NCBI GenBank assembly: GCA_022376925.1 | Contig: JAIOJX010000002.1 | Span: forward strand, 40,943,501 to 41,007,500 | DNA: 64,000 bases | Source: Tragulus kanchil | Taxonomy: Eukaryota; Chordata; Mammalia; Artiodactyla; Tragulidae | Direction of reading: 5' to 3' | Shown here: piece by piece, positions 36,293 to 48,229 of the stretch | Layout: each line of letters begins with the position of its first letter | Position numbering within the stretch: position 1 is the stretch's first letter | Notes under the pieces: model-generated | The model's database searches: none | Seen by the model: only the letters and a program-made list of their open reading frames with translations | What the model was told of the DNA's origin: nothing | Translations under genes and position numbers: made by a program

Positions 36293-36503
36293 GACTCAAT
36301 GGAAAAGACCCTGATGCTGGGAAAGATGGAGGACAAGAGGAGAAGGGGACAACAAAGGATGAGATGGTTGGATGGCATCACTGACCCAATGGACATGAGT
36401 TTGAGCAGAGTCAGGGAGATAATGAAAGACAGGTAAGCCTGTCATGTTGCAGTCTATGGGGTCACCAAGAGTTGGACACAACTGAGTGACTGAACAACAA
36501 CAA
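36293..36503 (+). mobile_element. BovB LINE 3' end (duplicate)
   Basis: Duplicate of 35190-35400. Confidence 0.88.
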
Positions 36504-36623
36504 ACGTTTAGTAGACGTGCTAAAGCATCATCCATCTTCATAATGCTGAAGCCTGGTGTTGATATGGGGTATTCTCCCCCGACTCTGCCTCTGCATGTTG
36601 GCTGCCAGCCTCCCACCCTTCCC

Positions 36624-38869
36624 TCACCTGTGACACCTACTACACATGGCTAAGTGTGCAGGGAATGACCTGAGAGCTTAAGTTCCACAGGAATTATTTC
36701 TCATGACAAGCATTCAGCTTTCTGCCTCCACAGGAAAGTGGACAGAGAAAATCACCCACAGCACCAACAAACCTAAAGATGGCTTCCCAAGGAAAGTGAA
36801 ATCCAGCCACACCATGACAACATGTACAGAGAGGGCCAGGCTGCTTTAAACAGAGCAAGAACAAATAGTTTGAGGCTTTATATTTAAATCTAAATTTTTA
36901 TTTAGACAATGTTAAACAACTCTTTGATACACACAAACTTCTAACTTCAGTGTTGTCACTAATTTTTGAAAACAAATACTTGGCAAGTAAAAAAACACAG
37001 ACGTCAGGCAGTCCGATCTCATGCAAAGAGCCTGTGACGGTGGAGTTTGAAGCCAGAAGACATGAACTTTGTGGTGACTACCTGTCAATAGTGGAATTTT
37101 CTTCATGCCTATAATTCCCAACTTTCTCTTCTGGAAAATGGTAACAAAAACAACCTTGCTCAAACCAGCAGCTTTGTATGAATTATTAACTTAAGTGATA
37201 TCTGAGAAAAGCAACTGATAAATTGCTAGCTCAACATAAATACTTTCAAACATACCATTGAAAAATGTGTTGCTTTTTAAAGTGCTACCAATGGCCTCAA
37301 AAAATTTTTAAAAATAAACAAAAGAATGTACTTTCTGATTACTTCTTGGATCTTCAAATATATTTTCCAGATCAGCCACCAGTTCATGTGCAAGTCACTG
37401 CTCTGCTCTGTGTTTCCTCCTGATTTTTACACACAGTCTATCACGTCCCACATGCCTTCCCACTGAAATGCTACCATTTCCACTGCTTAAATTCCCTTCA
37501 CAGATGGACCACAGGTAGGAGGATAAGTTGTCCTGAGCTAGGGGGTGGCTGAGACGCCCTCGGGAAGAATCCCCACCCAGCATCACCCATAGAAGCCCAG
37601 AGTCCCCTCTGTCACTCAGCTGTCCTCATCTTGATGTAGGGCATCCACATGACCAGCATTTCCAGTCTGAGGGTGTCCATTCAACCTGGCCGTCCATCCC
37701 ACTGCCCAGATACAGGCCCAGTTTATCTCTCCAAATTCCCCTGGCCCTTCGTCACCTGTGACACCTACTACACATGGCTAAGTGTGCAGGGAATGACCTG
37801 AGAGCTTAAGTTCCACAGGAATTATTTCTCATGACAAGCATTCAGCTTTCTGCCTCCACAGGAAAGTGGACAGAGAAAATCACCCACAGCACCAACAAAC
37901 CTAAAGATGGCTTCCCAAGGAAAGTGAAATCCAGCCACACCATGACAACATGTACAGAGAGGGCCAGGCTGCTTTAAACAGAGCAAGAACAAATAGTTTG
38001 AGGCTTTATATTTAAATCTAAATTTTTATTTAGACAATGTTAAACAACTCTTTGATACACACAAACTTCTAACTTCAGTGTTGTCACTAATTTTTGAAAA
38101 CAAATACTTGGCAAGTAAAAAAACACAGACGTCAGGCAGTCCGATCTCATGCAAAGAGCCTGTGACGGTGGAGTTTGAAGCCAGAAGACATGAACTTTGT
38201 GGTGACTACCTGTCAATAGTGGAATTTTCTTCATGCCTATAATTCCCAACTTTCTCTTCTGGAAAATGGTAACAAAAACAACCTTGCTCAAACCAGCAGC
38301 TTTGTATGAATTATTAACTTAAGTGATATCTGAGAAAAGCAACTGATAAATTGCTAGCTCAACATAAATACTTTCAAACATACCATTGAAAAATGTGTTG
38401 CTTTTTAAAGTGCTACCAATGGCCTCAAAAAGTTTTTTAAAAAATAAACAAAAGAATGTACTTTCTGATTACTTCTTGGATCTTCAAATATATTTTCCAG
38501 ATCAGCCACCAGTTCATGTGCAAGTCACTGCTCTGCTCTGTGTTTCCTCCTGATTTTTACACACAGTCTATCACGTCCCACATGCCTTCCCACTGAAATG
38601 CTACCATTTCCACTGCTTAAATTCCCTTCACAGATGGACCACAGGTAGGAGGATAAGTTGTCCTGAGCTAGGGGGTGGCTGAGACGCCCTCGGGAAGAAT
38701 CCCCACCCAGCATCACCCATAGAAGCCCAGAGTCCCCTCTGTCACTCAGCTGTCCTCATCTTGATGTAGGGCATCCACATGACCAGCATTTCCAGTCTGA
38801 GGGTGTCCATTCAACCTGGCCGTCCATCCCACTGCCCAGATACAGGCCCAGTTTATCTCTCCAAATTCC
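36624..38869. repeat. ~1.13 kb direct duplication no. 13 (36624-37739 / 37752-38869)
   Basis: Offset 1128, 12 filler bases at 37740-37751. Copies differ in an A/T run (near 37300 against 38430). The first ~196 bases occur a third time at about 35519-35717. A weak MIR-like stretch lies at about 36990-37200; otherwise nothing recognised. Confidence 0.92.
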
Positions 38870-39380
38870 TTCCTGAGCCCCTGCCTCCCGACCATCCTCA
38901 TCAGACCCAGACTCAGTAGGATGCCAGCCCATCACTCCACTGTTTAAATCTGTGTGTTTGATTCTAGTCCCTCAAGATGAAACCTGAACTCATGATCACA
39001 GAACCAAGGACCTTCAGAGATCGGGCAGTGGCCCCATCTCTGCCCTGGGCTCCTCTGCCTCCTAGAAGTTCTCCCCTGCCTCACCTAACCACTCTTTCTA
39101 ACAATGCTGTCATGTCCTACTGAGCAAGGTTTACAAGTCCTACAATTGACCCACTAAGGTGTGCGAGTCACCAGAGTTTCCTCTGCTCACAGAGCGTTTG
39201 ACCATCACAATGGTCGGCTTCAGCACATGTCCGTTGCCTGGAACGAAACCCTGTACCTCTCACACTAGTCCTCCTCTCACCTCACCATCCTCCTGCCCTC
39301 AGACTCCAAGCAGTTCAGAACCTGCTTCTGTCTCCACAGCTCTCCCCGTCCCATGCATTCCATCTGAACAGAGTCATAGA

Positions 39381-39620
39381 AAGGTTTCCCTGGTGGTTCA
39401 ATGCTAAAGAATCCGCCTGCCAGTACAGGGTTCACAGGTTCCTTTCCGGACCCAGGAAGATCTCACACGCCGTGGAGCAACTAAGCCCATGCCACAAAAC
39501 TACTCAGCCTGTATGCCCCAGCTAGACAGTAGCCCCCGCTCGACACCGCTGGAGAAAGCCCACATGCAGCAGTGCAGGCCCAGAGCAGACATAAATAAAA
39601 TAAGTAAATTTTTAAAAACC
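39381..39620 (+). mobile_element. CHR-2-like SINE
   Basis: AGGTTTCCCTGGTGGTTCAA head, CACGCCGTGGAGCAACTAAG, AGCCCCCGCTCGACACCGCT, GAGAAAGCCCACATGCAGCA and a TAAATAAAATAAGTAAATT tail. Diverged B box, so likely inactive. Confidence 0.85.
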
Positions 39621-40459
39621 TGGAAGACTCAGAAATAAAAGACCTGCAGAAACAGCAGCAAAACAAAGACATAACGGTGCTAAATAAGAAAGAACTCTAT
39701 TTATGACAGGAAACAAAATTCTCTTTACTACACAGGGAGTTTTTCTGAAAAATAAATCCATGGGAAATGCTCTAAGATAAATGTTTTCAGAAGAGCTTCA
39801 AGTGCCCGACCCCTAACTGAGCCTGACAGCTGTCCTCATCTTGATGTAGGGCATCCACATGACCAGCATTTCCAGTCTGAGGGTGTCCATTCAACCTGGC
39901 CGTCCATCCCACTGCCCAGATACAGGCCCAGTTTATCTCTCAAATTCCTTCCTGAGCCCCTGCCTCCCGACCATCCTCATCAGACCCAGACTCAGTAGGA
40001 TGCCAGCCCATCACTCCACTGTTTAAATCTGTGTGTTTGATTCTAGTCCCTCAAGATGAAACCTGAACTCATGATCACAGAACCAAGGACCTTCAGAGAT
40101 CGGGCAGTGGCCCCATCTCTGCCCTGGGCTCCTCTGCCTCCTAGAAGTTCTCCCCTGCCTCACCTAACCACTCTTTCTAACAATGCTGTCATGTCCTACT
40201 GAGCAAGGTTTACAAGTCCTACAATTGACCCACTAAGGTGTGCGAGTCACCAGAGTTTCCTCTGCTCACAGAGCGTTTGACCATCACAATGGTCGGCTTC
40301 AGCACATGTCCGTTGCCTGGAACGAAACCCTGTACCTCTCACACTAGTCCTCCTCTCACCTCACCATCCTCCTGCCCTCAGACTCCAAGCAGTTCAGAAC
40401 CTGCTTCTGTCTCCACAGCTCTCCCCGTCCCATGCATTCCATCTGAACAGAGTCATAGA

Positions 40460-40698
40460 AAGGTTTCCCTGGTGGTTCAATGCTAAAGAATCCGCCTGCC
40501 AGTACAGGGTTCACAGGTTCCTTTCCGGACCCAGGAAGATCTCACACGCCGTGGAGCAACTAAGCCCATGCCACAAAACTACTCAGCCTGTATGCCCCAG
40601 CTAGACAGTAGCCCCCGCTCGACACCGCTGGAGAAAGCCCACATGCAGCAGTGCAGGCCCAGAGCAGACATAAATAAAATAAGTAAATTTTTAAAAAC
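40460..40698 (+). mobile_element. CHR-2-like SINE (duplicate)
   Basis: Duplicate of 39381-39620. Confidence 0.85.
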
Positions 40699-40908
40699 CT
40701 GGAAGACTCAGAAATAAAAGACCTGCAGAAACAGCAGCAAAACAAAGACATAACGGTGCTAAATAAGAAAGAACTCTATTTATGACAGGAAACAAAATTC
40801 TCTTTACTACACAGGGAGTTTTTCTGAAAAATAAATCCATGGGAAATGCTCTAAGATAAATGTTTTCAGAAGAGCTTCAAGTGCCCGACCCCTAACTGAG
40901 CCTGACAG

Positions 40909-41983
40909 GTGTGCGATTTTCCATCTGCAGCTTTGTGAGAATCATGTTGCTCTGGTAGAGTGACGGGGAGAGGGGAGAGCATCGTTTTCTCTTTTGTTCC
41001 ATCTGGGATGCTCTGTGGGGGACAATGCACCTTCCTATTTGCATTTGTATCTTCATCTTCCTTTTGTCCCTTTGACCCTGTCACTTACCGAGTTAGGTCT
41101 CAATGTCAACCTTTCCTGAAGCGTCTACAGTAGGTTATGGAAAACTCACCTTGTAGCAGGTAATGGAAGCCTGAGCAGAGGGTCTGCTGTCACCTCACAG
41201 GGTGTAATTGGGAAACGATGAGACCCGGCTCAGATCACAGCCTCAGGAGACCCCGGACCCTCACCCTCCAGCTGTGATGGTGCAGTCTCTCCTGCCTTCC
41301 ACTGCTTTTTTTCAAATGTATGAGAGGATTGCAATTGCTCCCTTTATTCCTAGCCCCAAGTGTTAGTCTGACTTTGTAAGTGTGACCCCCTCTCCCAGCT
41401 CTACAGGAAAGGCATTTGCATCAGTGTGGTCTGAGCACCAGGTGTTCCCAGCACAGGGAGCCCCTGGACAGGAAGGGGCCTGCTGAGCCCCGCCTGCCTT
41501 TCCTCAGCCCCTCTGGGTGGACTCTGCCTCCTTTAACCACAGTGAACATGGGGGAGGGAGGCACAGCGGCTGCAGCTCAGACCCACTCGGAAACTAGACA
41601 TCCTTAAACCAGCACTTTGTGAGTGATCTTGAGGACCTCTTACAGTCCAGCGCTGTTATGGGGGCTGAGGACACCGAAGGACACAGAACACGAGGTGACT
41701 TGTCTTCCACGGCAATGACGAAAGAGGACACAGGGTTCCACAGACATAGATTAACAGCTGAAAAGAAACTGCATCACTGGCTGTGCCATGCAGAGAGCTG
41801 GACAGCAGACAACAGGCCGCTGCCTCTGACCACGGTCGCAGAGGCGTCTGAGGCGGTGGATGCTCCAGCCAAGACTGACGTGCCCGTTCAGGAAGAGGAG
41901 GGGCCTCAGTGCCGATGTTAGCCAGGCGTGCCTGGGCTGCTGTCGCCTCTCTACACTTGAGTCGCCTCATCTGTGAAAGTGAG

Positions 41984-41985
<2 letters not shown>
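40909..41985. other. Unique, GC-balanced stretch; no gene confirmed
   Basis: Open frames of 63 (41416-41607) and 100 codons (41619-41921) on the plus strand are GC-rich but show no domain and no convincing splice pair. Confidence 0.45.

Positions 41986-42015
<30 letters not shown>
41986..42015. repeat. (GT)n microsatellite
   Basis: About 30 bases of GT repeat, directly attached to the start of a minus-strand Bov-tA, as is common for the 3' tails of these SINEs. Confidence 0.95.
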
Positions 42016-42016
<1 letters not shown>

Positions 42017-42158
42017 GGTTGCTCAGGTGTGTCCAACCCTTTGAGACCCCGTGGACTGTAGCCCGCCAGTTCCTCTGTCCATGGGATTCTCCAGGCAAGA
42101 ATACTGGAGTGGGTTGCCATGCCTTCCTCCAGGAAACCTTCCCAATCCAGGGATGAGC
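42016..42158 (-). mobile_element. Bov-tA SINE, minus strand, truncated
   Basis: TTGGTTGCTCAGGTGTGTCC, CCGTGGACTGTAGCCCGCC, CTCTGTCCATGGGATTCTCC, AATACTGGAGTGGGTTGCCA and CTTCCCAATCCAGGG; the tRNA-like head is missing. The 187-codon minus-strand open frame at 41656-42219 runs through it and is not a gene. Confidence 0.9.
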
Positions 42159-43590
42159 CTCCTCTTCTCTCTTCCACATGGTGGCATGCTTGAAGGTAAA
42201 CACACAATGAAAAAAGCATTCATGGCCACATCCTCATGGCAGGACAACCCAATCAAGTCTATCCGGTGGTAGAATTTGCTTCTGGTGGAGAAGCCTGGGC
42301 CCCGCGGGTATGAGGACCAGGGAGGGTGACCCACGAGGGACTGCACTGAACCCCAAGTGCCTTTTACAGGCGACACTTCATTCATACCTGTCCTCAATGA
42401 CCTTTGGTGCATCTCAGGTCTTCTCCCAAGTCAGAGGGTTGTGAGCACCTAGATCCTGCTCCAGTGTGTCCACTCCCCTCCTGAGCGGGTGGCAGAGAAG
42501 TAGCCCAAGTGCAGTTCTGGAGCCCCAGGTGCTGACAGGTGTCAGGTGGGAGGCCAGTGGACACGTGGCCCTTGGAGTTTGGATCTTGGCCTCACCACTG
42601 TCCATACTCGCATGCTCAGCTCTCTGGCTAAGTACTCTGCGAAGACTAAAGAAACTAGGTTGGGAAGCAATCAGTCCCTAAGTGGTTTCTGAGCATGTTC
42701 GGTCAGGTCGCTGCACCTTGTGGTCTAACCATACAGGAGTGTGTGTGTTCTGGAAAGATGAGGTCAGAACGCCCAGTGCACTTAGCTTGTCTGGAAAATT
42801 CCTGTATAACTTCCACTTCAAAGAAAGAAAAAAAAAGCCAACAACACCCTGCAACTGTTATTTCTTTGGTTTGTTCTTAGTATTCTGGAAACAGCTTTGA
42901 TTTTCCCCCAACTCCACACCCTATCGCCCCTTCCCTGCCCTCAGTGTCAAGATTTGTACAGAAGCTGCTCAAGTCTCATTTCTAGGATCAGTAATGCCTG
43001 TGTTTATTGTTCTCATACGTACTTAACAGGATCAACAGTTGGTATTTCCTCTACTAGGTATTTTCTGGAACTGAACCTGCAGCTGCTGTCTGTGTGGTAC
43101 TTTAACACACTGTCTGACCGCAGGACACATTGTTTTACTTCTGTTTAACTTTGTCTCCAACATAGCCTTGATACAAAGGTTCTCTGCCCCTCCTCCAAGC
43201 TGTGCTAACCCTTGGGATGGGAAGGGCACAGCGTGAACCCTCAAAGCAAGACTGTAACTTTCTCCCAAAGGTTATAAAGGGTAGGAACACTTGTCCAGTA
43301 GGAAATGTGTTGTCAATAAGCCCAAGCAAAATGACTTAATACTATAGCACAAATTTGTATAAGCATTTTAAGCAATTAGGGTTTGCTGTCATAGTCTATG
43401 AAATACACAAGGCATGACACTTGGGTGACCTCTATAATAAAGAAAATCAAGAATTCACCACCAGAGATATTATGTTTTAGTTTTATTCTGTCCCTTTTAT
43501 CTCATCTACGGCTTGGTTAAAATACTAGTCTGGTGTGCTGTAAGGTCTCACCACAGATGTTTAATGAATTGTTTACTATTTTTTCATCAG
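42159..43590. other. Unique stretch, no gene recognised
   Basis: Balanced composition, open frames below 130 codons, no recognised repeat. Confidence 0.4.
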
Positions 43591-43644
43591 AAAACCCAGC
43601 AGAATACTAGGCAGTTTGTACTGGAGATGGAAGAGTGCAGCGAA
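43591..43644 (+). CDS. Candidate internal exon, 54 bp (unidentified)
   Basis: A pyrimidine-rich acceptor (ACTATTTTTTCATCAG, 43575-43590) precedes, and a strong donor GAA|GTGAGT follows at 43645. The 54 bases are a multiple of three with no stop in one frame, which reads KTQQNTRQFVLEMEECSE. A phase-symmetrical exon of 18 residues is possible, and a CpG-enriched segment begins about 150 bases downstream. I do not recognise the peptide. A chance pairing of splice-like signals is at least as likely; no partner exon was found. Confidence 0.2.
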
Positions 43645-43925
43645 GTGAGTGCCCATGATCCGTCGCAGCTCCGATGCTGGAGGTCGTGTGTTTTCTAAAG
43701 TAGATTAAGGCAGGTGACCAAGGCCACTTCCACACTGAGGATGGCAGGTGCTCTCCACAGTTCACGAGAAAGCAGAGGGGCTGGGCCTCTGGCATCTCTG
43801 GGTCTTCCGCGGCCGCTTTGACTGGGCAGTACAGCAACCCCAGCCTGGGAAGTGTGTGTTCCCCGGAGGCTCCCACCCTCCGGGCTGAGGGTCCAACCAA
43901 GACGGAAGGAAACAACCTGCCATGG

Positions 43926-43951
43926 AGGCGGGGGTGGTGGTGGTGGTGGTG
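43926..43951 (+). repeat. (GGT)n short tandem repeat
   Basis: GGCGGGGGTGGTGGTGGTGG and continuing units. The G-runs could allow quadruplex-like folding on the plus strand, though no set of four GGG runs is present. Confidence 0.85.
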
Positions 43952-44266
43952 CAGATTTCCTCCTGAAAGCTCCCAGCCTCTGTGAGCAGAAATCCTGGGC
44001 AGGCTCCCCCAGCCCGCAGAAAGAGTGCACCTAATGTGAGAAGCAGGTGGACCCGAGAGCCTGGAGGAGGGACCGAGTCAGAGACGCGAGAGGTCGCCGG
44101 TCACCTGACTGTGTCCGCACCCCTGCCGCTGATGCGCCACAGCCTTCCCAGGAGAATCAGCCCTGCTAGAGCCAGGCCGTGACCGTCTCCCCCAGCACAC
44201 CCTGGGTTCCACAGCGGGTGATGCTGCGGCTCCAGTGTGACCCGCCCTGCTCGAGGCGGAGTCTTC

Positions 44267-44281
44267 ACGTCATTCACGTCA
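44267..44281. promoter_or_regulatory. Two CRE half-sites, 9 bp apart
   Basis: ACGTCATTCACGTCA holds two copies of ACGTCA (TGACGT on the minus strand), the half-site of CREB/ATF factors, with 9-bp spacing. It lies within the CpG-enriched segment. Short motifs occur by chance; the pairing and CpG context raise interest only modestly. Confidence 0.35.
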
Positions 44282-45204
44282 TGTACAGTATTCGCCCCAC
44301 CCCCTCCGACCTGACCGGCGGGATCTGGACAAGGCGGGCTCTGCCGAGGACACCAGGGCTGCTGCCCTTCTCCACCCTCCTCGAGTTCCTCTGACACGCC
44401 CTCCACCTGGACAACTCCACCGCAATATTGGCTCCAAGGAAATTTGGTTTGATCATTTTTAGCCCTCAGGAGTATACCGTAGGATGCGTCACAGAGGGTG
44501 TTTTCAGAACCGCAGGTCTAGTTTGGGGCGGTGGAGAAGTCTAGATCACACATCCAGTAAGCTCACTTCACATCGAATCTGAGGACTGGAGAAGGAGTCA
44601 GTGTTGAACAGGACAATGCAAAGCATTTGGAGACAGAGGTTAATTGCTGGTGATTATTTGGTCTCTGAAAGTTGATTTGTATAGAGGACATGTTAGCTCA
44701 GCTATAACAGACAGTTATCCTTTACACGTTTTCTTTTTCATAACTTTTTTCCTGACCTCCCCCTAATCACACGACCTCTACACAGCACCACAAATCAATC
44801 TTCACACAGGGCTCTTTCTCTCTGTATGGTGAGCTATTTGGACACTTTATAGGCAGCTAGCTTTAACTCCATCCATTTCTCTTAGCTGTTTTAGGTGTTG
44901 GAATAAATTCCCTTCCTTTGACTATCCGATGATCCACTATCAGACACCAGGACCCTGGCCTGCAGCTTTCTTGGAATTCTTCCCAGGACCTAACCAAAGT
45001 GTCCTCAATCACAACTGATTGGGGTCTGGATATCGGCAGGTAGAATTCACTTACTGATGGTGTGTTATCAGAAGATGCAGCCACTTTTAAAAACCACATG
45101 AAGGCCCAGATTATTTTGTGAATCTACCTGATTGAGAGTAGCCAGATGTGATTGCCTGGGAGGGCCGACAGGTGAGAGATGGAGAAAAAGGAAAAGTTGA
45201 GGGA

Positions 45205-45400
45205 GCTACCTGGACACCTGCCGTATACTCAGTTCATACAGCCTGGGCATTTCATCCTCACGACACTCAATAGATGAGAATTATTTATTCTATTTCACAG
45301 TGTAGACTTAATTCAGAACTGTTGATACAAAGTACTTTGGTTGTGTTTACCTAGCAGCTGAGCCAGAATTCAGGAGAAGGAGATTTGAAACATATGCTCT
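45205..45400. mobile_element. MIR-like old SINE
   Basis: The order of ACTCAGTTCATACAGCC, GGGCATTTCATCCTCACGAC, TAGATGAGAATTATTTATTC and CAGCTGAGCCAGAATTCAGG follows MIR (the 'ATCTCATTTAATCCTCACAA ... CAGAGCTGGGATTC' pattern). Copies at about 46325-46515 and 47455-47645 are duplicates. Confidence 0.6.
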
Positions 45401-46324
45401 TTCCATTAATCCCTTGTCTCTACTGAGATTCAAGTTATCTGATATCCTGTAATTTTACTATACATGTGCCGAGGACACAGGGCTGCTGCCCTTCTCCACC
45501 CTCCTCGAGTTCCTCTGACACGCCCTCCACCTGGACAACTCCACCGCAATATTGGCTCCAAGGAAATTTGGTTTGATCATTTTTAGCCCTCAGGAGTATA
45601 CCGTAGGATGCGTCACAGAGGGTGTTTTCAGAACCGCAGGTCTAGTTTGGGGCGGTGGAGAAGTCTAGATCACACATCCAGTAAGCTCACTTCACATCGA
45701 ATCTGAGGACTGGAGAAGGAGTCAGTGTTGAACAGGACAATGCAAAGCATTTGGAGACAGAGGTTAATTGCTGGTGATTATTTGGTCTCTGAAAGTTGAT
45801 TTGTATAGAGGACATGTTAGCTCAGCTATAACAGACAGTTATCCTTTACACGTTTTCTTTTTCATAACTTTTTTCCTGACCTCCCCCTAATCACACGACC
45901 TCTACACAGCACCACAAATCAATCTTCACACAGGGCTCTTTCTCTCTGTATGGTGAGCTATTTGGACACTTTATAGGCAGCTAGCTTTAACTCCATCCAT
46001 TTCTCTTAGCTGTTTTAGGTGTTGGAATAAATTCCCTTCCTTTGACTATCCGATGATCCACTATCAGACACCAGGACCCTGGCCTGCAGCTTTCTTGGAA
46101 TTCTTCCCAGGACCTAACCAAAGTGTCCTCAATCACAACTGATTGGGGTCTGGATATCGGCAGGTAGAATTCACTTACTGATGGTGTGTTATCAGAAGAT
46201 GCAGCCACTTTTAAAAACCACATGAAGGCCCAGATTATTTTGTGAATCTACCTGATTGAGAGTAGCCAGATGTGATTGCCTGGGAGGGCCGACAGGTGAG
46301 AGATGGAGAAAAAGGAAAAGTTGA

Positions 46325-46515
46325 GGGAGCTACCTGGACACCTGCCGTATACTCAGTTCATACAGCCTGGGCATTTCATCCTCACGACACTCAATAGATG
46401 AGAATTATTTATTCTATTTCACAGTGTAGACTTAATTCAGAACTGTTGATACAAAGTACTTTGGTTGTGTTTACCTAGCAGCTGAGCCAGAATTCAGGAG
46501 AAGGAGATTTGAAAC
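46325..46515. mobile_element. MIR-like old SINE (duplicate)
   Basis: Second of three copies of 45205-45400. Confidence 0.6.
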
Positions 46516-46648
46516 ATATGCTCTTTCCATTAATCCCTTGTCTCTACTGAGATTCAAGTTATCTGATATCCTGTAATTTTACTATATTTCATGTAACTCT
46601 TACTCCTGAAGATAAGCTTCCTCAATAAAAGCATTTCTTGTGGACTTA

Positions 46649-46710
46649 CATAAACATTGAGCACTTATATAAACATTGAGCACTTATAATGCCCAAGATT
46701 CTGGGAAAGA
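46649..46710. mobile_element. Probable MIR fragment with 20-bp tandem step
   Basis: AACATTGAGCACTTATATA and AACATTGAGCACTTATAATG form a 20-bp tandem pair. The second runs into GCCCAAGATTCTGGGAAAG, resembling the MIR core (TGAGCACTTACTATGTGCC pattern). A duplicate lies at about 47779-47840. Confidence 0.45.
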
Positions 46711-46802
46711 TCCTGAGAAATGTATAGACAGTGAATCTTACATTGGAATTCCCCTTCTCAAATTTCAGGGACTTCCAAACGGGGAATGGACATAAGGCAT
46801 TA

Positions 46803-46986
46803 ACCGTCATCCCTTGGAATTCGAGGGACACTGATTCCAAGATGCCCAGAACACCGGAAGTCACAGACGCTCAAGTCCCTTGTATAAAATGACAGAGTCC
46901 AGTGGGTAGGCTGCCCTTGGTATCCCAGGCTCTGCGTCCACAGATGCAGCAAACCACAGATGGGAACTCCATACTGAGGGCTGACT
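46803..46986. mobile_element. MER2-like DNA transposon (both ends, internal deletion)
   Basis: It begins ACCGTCATCCCTTGGAATTC, passes GATTCCAAGATGCCCAGAAC and CTCAAGTCCCTTGTATAAAA, and ends GAACTCCATACTGAGGGCTG ACT. The ends are inverted relatives (CGTCATCCCTTGG against complement AGTCAGCCCTCAG), as expected for MER2/Tigger-type elements. It has no transposase gene. Confidence 0.6.
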
Positions 46987-47454
46987 AAGGTGCTGCCCCA
47001 TCACTGGATGCTCACTTGAGACATGCAAAATCATGTTATTTCCAAGTTCAGCAGACTTTTTCATACCATAGTGTTCACATGTATAAGATTTCAAATGTGA
47101 AAGCCATGGTTTAAATCCTGGACTGACTTGTGATAATCACCTGTGAGGTCTTGTCCAATTTTACCTCCTGAAATTTCTATCTATTCACCAACAAAATGAG
47201 AACCTTCTTAAGTTGTGAATCTTCAGTGAGGTCCAAGTAAAATTAAAATGCTTGCAGAAACCAAAGTGATTGTTGGGGTCTGGATATCGGCAGGTAGAAT
47301 TCACTTACTGATGGTGTGTTATCAGAAGATGCAGCCACTTTTAAAAACCACATGAAGGCCCAGATTATTTTGTGAATCTACCTGATTGAGAGTAGCCAGA
47401 TGTGATTGCCTGGGAGGGCCGACAGGTGAGAGATGGAGAAAAAGGAAAAGTTGA

Positions 47455-47645
47455 GGGAGCTACCTGGACACCTGCCGTATACTCAGTTCATACAGCCTGG
47501 GCATTTCATCCTCACGACACTCAATAGATGAGAATTATTTATTCTATTTCACAGTGTAGACTTAATTCAGAACTGTTGATACAAAGTACTTTGGTTGTGT
47601 TTACCTAGCAGCTGAGCCAGAATTCAGGAGAAGGAGATTTGAAAC
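47455..47645. mobile_element. MIR-like old SINE (third copy)
   Basis: Third copy of 45205-45400 through the chained duplications. Confidence 0.6.
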
Positions 47646-47932
47646 ATATGCTCTTTCCATTAATCCCTTGTCTCTACTGAGATTCAAGTTATCTGATATC
47701 CTGTAATTTTACTATATTTCATGTAACTCTTACTCCTGAAGATAAGCTTCCTCAATAAAAGCATTTCTTGTGGACTTACATAAACATTGAGCACTTATAT
47801 AAACATTGAGCACTTATAATGCCCAAGATTCTGGGAAAGATCCTGAGAAATGTATAGACAGTGAATCTTACATTGGAATTCCCCTTCTCAAATTTCAGGG
47901 ACTTCCAAACGGGGAATGGACATAAGGCATTA

Positions 47933-48116
47933 ACCGTCATCCCTTGGAATTCGAGGGACACTGATTCCAAGATGCCCAGAACACCGGAAGTCACAGACGC
48001 TCAAGTCCCTTGTATAAAATGACAGAGTCCAGTGGGTAGGCTGCCCTTGGTATCCCAGGCTCTGCGTCCACAGATGCAGCAAACCACAGATGGGAACTCC
48101 ATACTGAGGGCTGACT
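47933..48116. mobile_element. MER2-like DNA transposon (duplicate)
   Basis: Duplicate of 46803-46986. Confidence 0.6.
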
Positions 48117-48229
48117 AAGGTGCTGCCCCATCACTGGATGCTCACTTGAGACATGCAAAATCATGTTATTTCCAAGTTCAGCAGACTTTTTCATACCATA
48201 GTGTTCACATGTATAAGATTTCAAATGTG

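Larger units (their letters stand above)
34613..36819. repeat. ~1.1 kb tandem duplication no. 12 (34613-35717 / 35718-36819)
   Basis: Offset 1105 with no real filler. Copies differ only by G-run lengths (GAGAGGGAAAG near 34892 against GAGAGGAAAG near 35996, and similar). Carries a MIR-like stretch and a BovB 3' end. Its last ~196 bases are duplicated again by no. 13. Confidence 0.93.
38747..40908. repeat. ~1.09 kb tandem duplication no. 14 (38747-39836 / 39837-40908)
   Basis: Offset 1090, with only a CAG microhomology at the junction. One C-run difference (CTCTCCAAATT against CTCTCAAATT). The first ~120 bases are a third copy shared with no. 13. Carries the CHR-like SINE at 39381-39620. Confidence 0.93.
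43790..44360. promoter_or_regulatory. CpG-enriched segment, possible promoter or enhancer
   Basis: CpG dinucleotides are clustered here (CTTCCGCGGCCGC near 43804, GAGACGCGAGAGGTCGCCGG near 44080-44100, CTCGAGGCGGAG near 44251, GACCGGCGGGATC near 44312), in contrast to the depleted surroundings. It is not one of the CpG-rich SINEs. Two CRE half-sites and a GGT run lie within it. Its short open frames show no domain. It could be a CpG island of an unseen gene, an enhancer or a GC-rich old repeat. Confidence 0.4.
44342..46585. repeat. ~1.13 kb direct duplication no. 15 (44342-45472 / 45477-46585)
   Basis: Offset 1135 at the edge. The second copy lacks two bases near the start (CACCAGGGC against CACAGGGC). 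Only ~4 filler bases. Contains a MIR-like element. The last ~440 bases occur a third time through duplication 16. Confidence 0.92.

Noticed and set aside
41656..42219. 187-codon open frame, minus strand (longest in the window)
   Set aside because: It runs through the Bov-tA SINE and the GT microsatellite, giving a low-complexity His-Thr stretch. No domain.
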